From assembly GCA_023142905.1 (NCBI GenBank), contig JAGLIP010000006.1, positions 1-15,055 of the forward strand: a stretch of 15,055 nt of DNA. Direction: 5' to 3'. The position numbers and the translations under genes were made by a program. Below, piece after piece: positions 7,946 to 14,958 of this stretch. A model generated the notes under the pieces. That model was not told the origin of the DNA, did not search any database, and saw only the letters and a list, made by a program, of their open reading frames with translations. Source of the DNA: Candidatus Aenigmatarchaeota archaeon (GTDB lineage Archaea; EX4484-52; B79-G9). Positions within the stretch are counted from its first letter, which is position 1. The number at the start of each line of letters is the position of its first letter.

Positions 7946-7948
7946 GTG
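7945..7948 (+). promoter_or_regulatory. SD site deciding the DUF424 start
   Basis: GGTG shares its first G with the last base of the aIF2-beta stop codon TAG. A six-base spacer leads to the TTG at 7955, the same spacing as GGTG to the ATG of aIF2-beta. The alternative GTG at 7946 lies inside this SD motif and would have no SD site of its own. Confidence 0.5.
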
Positions 7949-7954
7949 CATATT

Positions 7955-8245
7955 TTGAATTTCTTTTCAAAACGACATAGTACCGAAAAAGGCATTGTAG
8001 TTGCTGTGTGTGATAAAGATATTGCAGGACAGGTTTTTGAAGAAAATGAGTTTGTCCTTGATATTGACAAGGATTTTTTCTGTGGTGGGAATATAACAGA
8101 AACAGAACTTCTTGAAATACTGAAAAATGCGCATAGTGCGAATATCTGCGGGAACAAAGTTATTGAATTTCTTGTAGAAAAGAACATTCTTGAAGACGAA
8201 CAGGTAAAAACAATTGCCGGCGTAAAATATGCTATGGTGTTTTAG
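7955..8245 (+). CDS. DUF424 family protein
   Basis: A small protein of 96 residues from the preferred TTG start (99 if GTG at 7946 is used). It matches the archaeal DUF424 family (COG2412): an early strand GIVVAVCDKDIAGQVFEE, then FVLDIDKDFFCGGNITE, a helix with LLEILKNAHSANICGNKVIEFLVE and a final IAGVKYAMVF. The biochemical role of DUF424 is not established as far as I know. Its place directly behind aIF2-beta, overlapping its SD site with that stop codon, suggests a role linked to translation or RNA. It is the last gene of the MCM operon: the next gene has its own TATA box. No obvious strong terminator follows, only short T-runs at about 8260-8282. Confidence 0.85.
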   Translation: MNFFSKRHSTEKGIVVAVCDKDIAGQVFEENEFVLDIDKDFFCGGNITETELLEILKNAHSANICGNKVIEFLVEKNILEDEQVKTIAGVKYAMVF

Positions 8246-8288
8246 GGTCTTAACGCTGCTTTTCTGAAATCTATAACTTTTCATGAAA

Positions 8289-8300
8289 CATATATAAAAA
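8289..8300 (+). promoter_or_regulatory. TATA box of the PEP-synthase-like/MetRS operon
   Basis: CATATATAAAAA is centred near 8295 and predicts transcription from about 8320, leaving a ~35-nt leader before the ATG at 8357. A second TATA-like stretch, ATTTATATAA (8315-8324), could drive initiation near 8346. The in-frame ATG at 8312 lies at or before the first predicted transcription start and is disfavoured. Confidence 0.6.
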
Positions 8301-8347
8301 TTGAACTTCGTATGATTTATATAATTATAGCAGACAAAAAAATTCAT

Positions 8348-8352
8348 GTGAT
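8348..8352 (+). promoter_or_regulatory. SD site deciding the start at 8357
   Basis: GTGAT matches the GTGATC part of the archaeal SD consensus and sits 4 nt before the ATG at 8357. Homology supports this start, since the family's N-terminal block begins a few residues after it. Confidence 0.45.
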
Positions 8353-8356
8353 TTAT

Positions 8357-10864
8357 ATGTCCAACTGCACGAAGTTCATTGATTTAGCCGAAAGCGAAGT
8401 ATCCTTATTAGGCCAAAAAGCATCAGGCATTACAGCACTATTTAATTCCGGATATCCGATACCATCGGGTTTTGTTATTTCGGCATCATTGTTTGACTCG
8501 TTTCTTGCGCAAACAGGCCTAAAAGAAAAAGTATGGGATGTTTTGGCTCATGCAACCCTTGATGATTACCCTGCGGCGTCTCAAATTTCAAAACAGCTAC
8601 GGGATGCTATTCTCTCAATCGAATTCCCGCAGGTTCTTGAAGACGAAATATTGGAATGCTACAGAAAATTTAATTTATCCGAAGATATGCAAAAACTGAA
8701 TGATGTTGCAAAAAGCATAATAGATGCTGGAAGAAGCGATGTTTATGTCTCTGTACAGGCATCTCCAATAGCGGCACAGGAACAGTCAAGTTTTTCCGGG
8801 ATGCAGGACACACATTATTATGTGCATGGTACCGTAGGTGTAATAAAGGCAATACAAAAATGCATGGCATCTTATTTTTCTTTTCGCTCAATAATATACA
8901 GACTTAAGAACAATATACCGCACAACAGCCTTATGACAATAATTGTTCAGGAAATGATTCTTTCAGAAAAATCAGGTGTTATAGCCACAGCAAATCCTGC
9001 CAATGGCTCAAGAACGCAAACAGTTATTGAAGGGTTGTGGGGTCTTGGTGAGGGTGTTACCGGCGGGGTGGTTACCCCGGACAAATATGTAATCGACAAA
9101 GAGACCGGACATATCATTGATAAAAAAATAAGCATCAAAGACTGGCAGTATTCTGTTGACCCTATGAATGGCGGCCTTCAGAAAGACCAAATACGGGAAA
9201 CAAAAAAAGAAGAAAGGGTGTTGAGTGTAAATGAGCTTAAAGTTCTTTTTTCATTAAGTGAAAAAATACACAACCATTTCAGAAGGCCTCAGATGATTGA
9301 GTGGGCAATATACAAAAACCGGGTGTATATCCTGCAGTCAACACCATTATATATCCCGCAACAAGACATGATGCAAGAACCACCTACAGAAACTCAAGGG
9401 ACAACAATAGCGGGGTTCGGTAATTTTTCCAAGACAAAAACAGGAATTGTAACATTCATATACAATGATGTTGATTTTTCAAAACTTTCAGGTCCTGATG
9501 TAATTGTTTCGGGCTATGCAACAACAGACCTTGTGCCTGCGCTTCTTAATGCATCGGCAATTGTCACAGACGAAGGCGGAACCCTTTCGAATATGGCAAC
9601 AATTGCAAGGGAATTTGGAATTCCTATGGTCTGCGGCACAAAGCAGGCAACCCGAAAAATACCGGAAGGCGTAACTGTTACTGTAAACGCAAAAGAAGGT
9701 ATTGTTTTTGAATCCCGTCCGCCGGCACCAATGCCTGCTCCTACTGCATATCCTCCGCAATACCCACCTCAGGAAACGCAGCAGCAAAACACGCAATTTT
9801 ATCCACAAACGCAAGGTATGCCTCAACAGCCCGAACAGAATATTCCTGCGCAAACAGCACAAAATTACCCATCCCAATCAAATCCACAGCCGCAGCAATT
9901 CCCGCAGCCAACAGCATACCCAAATACACAGAATCAGCCAGAAGTTCCAATAGAGCCACAGGCACCCCAAAACACACAACAGGGGCATTCTAATCAAAAT
10001 GAAATGCCGACAAATCCAGGGCATAACCCACGCGAACCCACGCAGACCGCAATAAAAGTAAAATACAGCATTTCTGATTTAACAGAACTTAATTCAATAC
10101 AGGAAAAGCATGATGGTATTGGGTTTATAGACCTTAAGGCATTTTACAGCAGAAATACTGCGCCACAAACAGAAACACGGGAACCTATGCCGAGCATCAA
10201 TGGATTTACTCCAAGCACAAACTTCCCGGAACCGACAATGACCATTAATTCAAATGCAGTTTCTAAACTCATTGAAAAATTTTATCCAACAGAAGTGTGG
10301 CTTAAGATATCGGCAGTTGGTGAAAAAACAATGCAAAGTGATATTTCATGCCTAATTGATGTTTCTGCACGAGGTTACACAAACATTGGTGTGATATTGC
10401 CTTCGATCGACCATCCTGCAAAAATACAGGCCATAAGGACGATGGCACAACAGGCGGGTCTTGACATGTCAAGACTGAAATTGGGTGTTCTTATTGATTC
10501 GCCGACACAAGTATTCGTTTTAGAAGAACTTGTGAAAGAGGGTATAAACTTTGCAGTATTGGATGCAGAAAAACTGGCAAAAACATTTGCATCAGAGCCG
10601 CAGCCAAATCATGCAGCTACAACACATCCGGCATTCATAGCGGCAATGCGCCAAGCCATAAGTATATTAAACAAAAGCAAAGTTTCAACAACTATTAAAG
10701 GGTTTTCAGAAGACATATCTTTTATAGACAATATGATTTCATTTGGCGTTGAATCATTTACAGTTACTGCCCATACATCACAAACAGCTCTTCTTTCTAT
10801 AGAGCGCGCCGAGAAAGCAAAAATGATAAATCTCATGAAAGAGAGACACCAAATGCAATTCTGA
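8357..10864 (+). CDS. Phosphoenolpyruvate synthase-like protein, probable pseudoenzyme
   Basis: An 835-residue protein with the full layout of PEP synthase/pyruvate phosphate dikinase: ATP-grasp domain (~5-330), phosphohistidine domain (~370-445) and TIM-barrel-like PEP domain (~566-835). The fold is recognisable in LLGQKASGITALFNSGYPIPSGFVIS, VIEGLWGLGEGV, VTPDKYVIDKETG and EFGIPMVCGT. The catalytic residues are replaced. The swinging histidine (CHAAI in active enzymes) is Asn412 in TLSNMATIARE. The nucleotide-site Arg of VRSSA is Gln134, the Asp of DIEWA is Met313 and the Arg of QARP is Thr329, though K21, E315 and Q327 remain. The barrel lacks RGASR, EVPSN, SNDLTQ and the CGQ cysteine. Residues ~453-565 form an inserted Pro/Gln/Asn-rich linker. 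An active PEP synthase is therefore unlikely; a binding, structural or regulatory role is inferred. MetRS follows 28 nt later, probably in one transcript. Confidence 0.9.
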   Translation: MSNCTKFIDLAESEVSLLGQKASGITALFNSGYPIPSGFVISASLFDSFLAQTGLKEKVWDVLAHATLDDYPAASQISKQLRDAILSIEFPQVLEDEILECYRKFNLSEDMQKLNDVAKSIIDAGRSDVYVSVQASPIAAQEQSSFSGMQDTHYYVHGTVGVIKAIQKCMASYFSFRSIIYRLKNNIPHNSLMTIIVQEMILSEKSGVIATANPANGSRTQTVIEGLWGLGEGVTGGVVTPDKYVIDKETGHIIDKKISIKDWQYSVDPMNGGLQKDQIRETKKEERVLSVNELKVLFSLSEKIHNHFRRPQMIEWAIYKNRVYILQSTPLYIPQQDMMQEPPTETQGTTIAGFGNFSKTKTGIVTFIYNDVDFSKLSGPDVIVSGYATTDLVPALLNASAIVTDEGGTLSNMATIAREFGIPMVCGTKQATRKIPEGVTVTVNAKEGIVFESRPPAPMPAPTAYPPQYPPQETQQQNTQFYPQTQGMPQQPEQNIPAQTAQNYPSQSNPQPQQFPQPTAYPNTQNQPEVPIEPQAPQNTQQGHSNQNEMPTNPGHNPREPTQTAIKVKYSISDLTELNSIQEKHDGIGFIDLKAFYSRNTAPQTETREPMPSINGFTPSTNFPEPTMTINSNAVSKLIEKFYPTEVWLKISAVGEKTMQSDISCLIDVSARGYTNIGVILPSIDHPAKIQAIRTMAQQAGLDMSRLKLGVLIDSPTQVFVLEELVKEGINFAVLDAEKLAKTFASEPQPNHAATTHPAFIAAMRQAISILNKSKVSTTIKGFSEDISFIDNMISFGVESFTVTAHTSQTALLSIERAEKAKMINLMKERHQMQF

Positions 10865-10880
10865 GAATGGTATAGATACT

Positions 10881-10885
10881 GGAGG
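10881..10885 (+). promoter_or_regulatory. Shine-Dalgarno site of MetRS
   Basis: GGAGG lies 7 nt before the ATT at 10893, normal SD spacing. It is the strongest evidence that translation of MetRS starts at this non-canonical codon, since there is no in-frame ATG, GTG or TTG between the upstream stop codon and residues already conserved in the enzyme. Confidence 0.65.
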
Positions 10886-10892
10886 CAATCAT

Positions 10893-12968
10893 ATTAAAAA
10901 AATTCTTATTACATCCGCCCTGCCGTATGCAAACGGCCCGCTTCATTTAGGACACATTGCATCTACTTATCTTCCGGCAGACATTTTTGCAAGATATAAT
11001 CGGCTCAAAAAAAATAATGTTGTTTTTGTGTGTGCTACAGACGAGCACGGCACGCCAATAGAGCTAAATGCTATGAAGCAAAACATGAAACCTGAAGAAT
11101 TTGTAAAAAAATGGAGGGGCGAACATGCACGCGATTTCAAGAACGCGCGTATATCTTTTGATGAATTCCATTACACGCACTCGAATAAAAACAAGGAAAT
11201 GGCGGACTATTTTTTCAATAGCGCAAAAAAGAAAGGATATATCTATGAAAAAGAGATTGAAGCAACATACTGCCCAAAAGATGAACGGTTTCTTCCGGAC
11301 AGATTTGTAAAAGGCATATGCCCTTTCTGCAGGGAAAAAGACCAATACGGGGACTCATGTGAAAAATGCGGAAAAACATACAATTCTACAGAACTTTTAA
11401 CTCCTGTATGTGCACTCTGCGGAGCTACGCCCATCCAGAAGAAGACAAAACACTTCTTTTTTAAGCTGTCCTCGTTTTCAAAAGAGCTTGAAGACTGGCT
11501 TTTGAAAAACAAGAATCTTCAAAGCGATGTAGTTAATTATGTTAAAAACTGGATTAAAGACGGCCTAAAGGACTGGGATGTCACAAGAGACGGTCCTTAT
11601 TTCGGCTTTAAGATTCCGGGAGAGAAAAACAAATACTATTATGTCTGGCTTGATGCACCAATAGGCTATGTCTCATCAACAGTTTCTTGGGCTGGCAAAA
11701 ACAAAAAAAATTGGGAAGAGTTCTGGAAAAAGGATGCTGAAATATATCATTTTATCGGAAAAGACATTGTTTATTTCCATTATCTTTTCTGGCCGTCACT
11801 TTTATCCTCTGCCGGTTTTTCGCTTCCGCACAAAATTCCTACACGGGGGTATCTTACAGTCAATGGTAAGAAAATGAGCAAAAGCAGGGGAACATTCATA
11901 CTTCTTAAAGATTTTCTTGAAAAATATTCGGCAGACTATTTAAGGTATTATTTTACAGCAACTACACCGAATAATACAACAGATGTTGATTTTTCCTGGG
12001 GATTGTTTGAAAAAAAGATCAATAAAGAGCTTTTAAATGATTTCGGCAATTTCGTCCACAGGGCGCTGACTTTTGCAAACAATAATTATGGCGGCCAGGT
12101 TCCGAAAAATATCAAAGTCTCAAAAAACGAGCTATTTTTGAAAAAAATAAATGCACTCCCTCAAGATGTTGGTGCGGAATTCGATGCTGTGGAGCTTAAG
12201 CGGGGTCTTGAAAAAATTATGGAATTTGTCAGACACTGCAATAAATACTTCAATGAAAACGAGCCATGGAAAAAGATAAAAGAAGACAAAAAGAAGGCAG
12301 ACGAAGTTGTTTATCTTTCCATAAAGGCAATAGCGACACTCTCCATTGTAATTGAGCCTGTGATACCAGACACTGCTAAAAAATTGCAGGACATGCTTAA
12401 CTTAAAAAACCCTGAGTGGGGTGTTGTTGAGCCCAATGAAAAAATAAAAAAACCAAAAGTCCTCATTGAGAAAATAGAATGCAAAACAGAACAAGACAAT
12501 TTTTCAAAACTTGATATTAGAGCTGCTAAAATAACGAATGTTTCTAATCATCCAAAAGCAGACAGACTTTATGTGATTCAACTGGATTTGGGCTTTGAAA
12601 AAAGGCAGGTTGTTGCAGGACTGAAAAAGAACTATGGTCAAAAAGAGCTTGAGGGAAAAACAGTTTGTGTTCTTTACAACCTAAAGCCTGCTAAATTACG
12701 CGATGTTGAGTCAAACGGCATGATTCTTGCAGCTGATGACGGAGAAAATGTGAGTGTACTTTTCGCGCCAAAAGCAAAACCGGGGGATGTGGTTACGGTT
12801 GATGGGATAAAACAGGCGCCTGCAAACTTAATCGATTTTAAGGATTTTGAAGCAGTAAAAATGGAAGTTATAAAAGGAAAACGCGTCTCATACAACAAAA
12901 AAGAGCTTTTAGTAGGCAAAAATGCAGTTGTTGTTGAAAAAGTAAAAATCGGTGCTAAGGTTTGCTGA
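10893..12968 (+). CDS. metG: Methionyl-tRNA synthetase, apparent AUU start
   Basis: Charges tRNA-Met with methionine in the cytoplasm. The 691-residue class I enzyme shows the start block KKILITSALPYANGPLHLGH with HLGH at residues 18-21, the connective-peptide zinc knuckles (C143-x2-C146, C156-x2-C159, C173-x2-C176, plus C127), YVWLDAPIGY, KMSKS at 327-331 and an alpha-helical anticodon-binding domain. A fused C-terminal tRNA-binding OB domain of the Trbp111/EMAPII type runs from about 536 (FSKLDIRAAKI, HPKADRLYV, SNGMILAA). The first ATG in frame is at 11028, 45 codons in and past HLGH, so it cannot be the start. Upstream in frame there is no ATG, GTG or TTG after the previous stop. ATT at 10893, 7 nt after GGAGG, gives the expected N-terminus. 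Confidence 0.95.
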   Translation: MKKILITSALPYANGPLHLGHIASTYLPADIFARYNRLKKNNVVFVCATDEHGTPIELNAMKQNMKPEEFVKKWRGEHARDFKNARISFDEFHYTHSNKNKEMADYFFNSAKKKGYIYEKEIEATYCPKDERFLPDRFVKGICPFCREKDQYGDSCEKCGKTYNSTELLTPVCALCGATPIQKKTKHFFFKLSSFSKELEDWLLKNKNLQSDVVNYVKNWIKDGLKDWDVTRDGPYFGFKIPGEKNKYYYVWLDAPIGYVSSTVSWAGKNKKNWEEFWKKDAEIYHFIGKDIVYFHYLFWPSLLSSAGFSLPHKIPTRGYLTVNGKKMSKSRGTFILLKDFLEKYSADYLRYYFTATTPNNTTDVDFSWGLFEKKINKELLNDFGNFVHRALTFANNNYGGQVPKNIKVSKNELFLKKINALPQDVGAEFDAVELKRGLEKIMEFVRHCNKYFNENEPWKKIKEDKKKADEVVYLSIKAIATLSIVIEPVIPDTAKKLQDMLNLKNPEWGVVEPNEKIKKPKVLIEKIECKTEQDNFSKLDIRAAKITNVSNHPKADRLYVIQLDLGFEKRQVVAGLKKNYGQKELEGKTVCVLYNLKPAKLRDVESNGMILAADDGENVSVLFAPKAKPGDVVTVDGIKQAPANLIDFKDFEAVKMEVIKGKRVSYNKKELLVGKNAVVVEKVKIGAKVC
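12937..12949 (-). terminator. Possible T-rich terminator of GatD
   Basis: Read on the minus strand, about 26 nt past the GatD stop, the sequence gives two T-runs (ATTTTTACTTTTTC). It lies inside the 3' end of the MetRS coding region. With a 6-nt gap between convergent stops, termination of GatD transcripts here would be within the neighbour. Confidence 0.3.
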
Positions 12969-12974
12969 GATTAG

Positions 12975-14306
12975 TTAGTCCTCAAAAAATTCTTCTTTGC
13001 TTCGCTCGGTTATCTCGCCGCGAAGGTTTGTTCCATACATATGTTTTACTTCTTCTTTTTTGAAGTTGGATAAAAGCCATGAAAGTTTTGTAAATGCAGT
13101 TTCCGGAAGCATGTCGGTCATATTTCCAAGAACACCGATTGATAAAAGCTCTCTTCCCGCACTGTATACATTCATGTTTACCCGACCGTAAACTGCCTGG
13201 GATGTCATTGCAACAACGCAGCCGGAATTGATGAGTTTTTTGAGTTTGTCGAATACTTTTTCATTTGGCTTGCTTTTGTCATCAAATGCTATTATGTTTA
13301 AATGTCCTAAACCTGTTCCTTCAATCACGAGGCCGTCGAATTTGTTTTTTGTGTAAACGCCTATTTCTTCTTCAGTCATATTTGGGTGCGCTCTTAAGAT
13401 TCCGACTTTAACATCTTTGAATTTGCGGACAACCATTTTTTTGTCCTGTTTTATTGGGTAATTCTTTGTCTCAAAAATAATGTTTCCTGTTTTTGAATCA
13501 ACTGTTGCTATTTTGCCTGCATTTATTGCTCTAAATGCATCGCGCCTCGATGTGTGCATTTTTCTTGTCTTTGCTGCGGGATTTATTGCGCATTTGGTGT
13601 CGCTTGTGCTATCATGCATACAGATTGCGACTCCTGCAAACTTGGTTTTCGCAATGAAGTGTGATGCACATACAAGATTCATCTCAGCATCGCTTGAGCC
13701 CCTGTCTGATGACCTTTGGGCGCCTACAATTATTACAGGTATCGGAATATTCTCTAGCGCAAATGAAAGGGCTGTGGCTGTGTATCCAAGCGTATCTGTT
13801 CCGTGGGTGAGTATTATGCCGTCGACGCCTTTTTTTATCTGTTTTGCAATCTCGTCGACAAATATATTATAATGAGCGAACCTAAGGTTTTCCGAAAGCG
13901 CATTTGCGATTAAATATGACTTAAAATTGGCGATTCTTGTCAGTTCAGGAAACATATTAATTAGTTCTTCCGGCGAAAATGACGCAGATACCGCCCCGGT
14001 TTCATAATCTACTTTAGAAGCAATAGTTCCTCCTGTGTGGAGTATAGCAATTGTCTTTTTTTTAGAGTCGAATTTTATTGGCTCTTTTTTTGCATTTTGC
14101 TCTTTTTTTGCTTTTTTAAGAATTTCTATTTTTGTTTTCTGTGTTATCTCAACGCCGATGTTGTACCCGTTATCAAGCTTTAAAACAATCGTGTTTTTGG
14201 AACCAAGCTCGCTTTTGGGCATCAAAGTTCCTGTGTATGTATTTTTTCCGTCTTTGATTTTAAGCAATTCGCCGGTTTTTATTTTATCTGCAATATTTTG
14301 AACCAT
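12975..14306 (-). CDS. gatD: Glutamyl-tRNA(Gln) amidotransferase subunit D
   Basis: GatD is the asparaginase-like subunit of the archaeal GatDE complex; it releases ammonia from glutamine, used by GatE to turn Glu-tRNA(Gln) into Gln-tRNA(Gln). The 443-residue length is normal. An N-terminal GatD-specific domain (~1-75) precedes an asparaginase-type domain with HTGGTIAS (T94), LTHGTDT (T170, D171) and INPAAKTRKMHTSRRDAF, which holds the catalytic Lys (K246 by alignment from memory). These match the Thr-Thr-Asp-Lys tetrad of the family. The GatD-specific first domain and the KTRK-MHTSRRDAF block separate it from plain asparaginase. GatE is not in the window. The gene converges on MetRS with 6 nt between stops. 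Its TATA box is centred about 27 nt upstream of the ATG, so the transcript is probably leaderless. Confidence 0.95.
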   Translation of the reverse strand: MVQNIADKIKTGELLKIKDGKNTYTGTLMPKSELGSKNTIVLKLDNGYNIGVEITQKTKIEILKKAKKEQNAKKEPIKFDSKKKTIAILHTGGTIASKVDYETGAVSASFSPEELINMFPELTRIANFKSYLIANALSENLRFAHYNIFVDEIAKQIKKGVDGIILTHGTDTLGYTATALSFALENIPIPVIIVGAQRSSDRGSSDAEMNLVCASHFIAKTKFAGVAICMHDSTSDTKCAINPAAKTRKMHTSRRDAFRAINAGKIATVDSKTGNIIFETKNYPIKQDKKMVVRKFKDVKVGILRAHPNMTEEEIGVYTKNKFDGLVIEGTGLGHLNIIAFDDKSKPNEKVFDKLKKLINSGCVVAMTSQAVYGRVNMNVYSAGRELLSIGVLGNMTDMLPETAFTKLSWLLSNFKKEEVKHMYGTNLRGEITERSKEEFFED

Positions 14307-14328
14307 ACCGTTATTGTTTCAAAAGAAC

Positions 14329-14336
14329 TTATTAAA
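14329..14336 (-). promoter_or_regulatory. TATA box of gatD
   Basis: On the minus strand the sequence is TTTAATAA, centred about 27 nt upstream of the gatD ATG. No SD motif lies between it and the start codon, so transcription and translation probably begin at the same place. Confidence 0.55.
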
Positions 14337-14355
14337 TTTTGGTAACAATCCGACC

Positions 14356-14362
14356 AAAAAAA
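14356..14362 (-). terminator. T-run after the geranylgeranyl-reductase-like gene
   Basis: Seven consecutive T residues on the minus strand begin 17 nt after the stop codon at 14380. The run lies between that gene and the gatD TATA box, the right place for a simple archaeal terminator. Confidence 0.4.
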
Positions 14363-14379
14363 GATATAATCAAATTAGA

Positions 14380-14958
14380 TTATGTAAGAATTTTAAAGAT
14401 TTTATTTTTGAATATTTTGCGTTTCATCAGAAATATCATTAATTTATGAATAAACATTATTGAATGTCTGGAGTTTACGAGTATATTTGTTATTATAAAT
14501 TGTTGTTTTTTCTTTTTTAAAATTTCGTCGATGGATATTTTATAATTAGGATCAATTATTTTTTTACCTATTTCTTCGCCCGAAATCATTGCTGGATGAA
14601 TCCCTTCCCCCGTAAAACGATAAATTAATCCTGCAGCATCGCCAATCAAAAAAATATTTCCGAACTCCATACCCTGATAATCACAATTTAATGGATATGA
14701 TTCATATTTTGCACCCGTAATATCGATATTTTTTTGTTTTAACCAAATATGAAAATTATCTAGTAGTTTTTTTGTAGACATTACTTTTGGATTACAACCC
14801 GCCCCAATAGAGATATAATTCTTATGTGGTAAAATCCATGCATACCAGGGACCAAAAACTCGAGCGTTAAAAAATAGTTCAATATCTTTATACTTATTCG
14901 TTGAAATGATATAATGAATTACCCAATCGCAGCAAGCTGCGGGGTATCTAACTAAAGG
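14380..14958 (-). CDS. Geranylgeranyl reductase family FAD-dependent protein, C-terminal part
   Basis: The product resembles archaeal geranylgeranyl reductases, flavoenzymes that saturate isoprenoid chains of membrane lipids. Seen in order: CCDWVIHYII, FGPWYAWILPHKNYISIGAG, then the FAD-contacting block GNIFLIGDAAG followed by FTGEGIHPAMISGEEIGKKI, and a Lys-rich helical tail ending KIFKILT. The N-terminal Rossmann region with GxGxxG is missing, so this is roughly the last 190 residues of a ~400-residue family. The first ATG in frame, at 14781, is internal because conserved sequence continues upstream of it to a stop at 14959-14961. Upstream coding seems to continue in another frame, which implies a frameshift. 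Base composition is clearly more AT-rich than in the preceding genes. Reduction of geranylgeranyl groups is inferred from family; related members act on other isoprenoids. Confidence 0.8.
   Translation of the reverse strand, partial: PLVRYPAACCDWVIHYIISTNKYKDIELFFNARVFGPWYAWILPHKNYISIGAGCNPKVMSTKKLLDNFHIWLKQKNIDITGAKYESYPLNCDYQGMEFGNIFLIGDAAGLIYRFTGEGIHPAMISGEEIGKKIIDPNYKISIDEILKKKKQQFIITNILVNSRHSIMFIHKLMIFLMKRKIFKNKIFKILT

Noticed and set aside
8312..8314. ATG at 8312 as the start of the PEP-synthase-like gene
   Set aside because: It is at or before the predicted transcription start, and the added residues do not match the family; 8357 has an SD site.
9702..9953. Overlapping plus-strand open frame over the Pro/Gln-rich linker
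   Set aside because: It is a shadow of low-complexity coding sequence; the main frame continues into a recognisable barrel domain.
8357..10864. Active phosphoenolpyruvate synthase
   Set aside because: The phosphohistidine, key nucleotide-site residues and PEP-binding motifs are all replaced.
10896..10902. A one-base error in the A7 run hiding a normal MetRS start
   Set aside because: The other two frames upstream contain stops or no ATG, GTG or TTG near the SD site, so a shift would not give a canonical start.
11028..11030. ATG at 11028 as the start of MetRS
   Set aside because: It lies after the HLGH signature; conserved N-terminal sequence continues 45 codons upstream to 10893.
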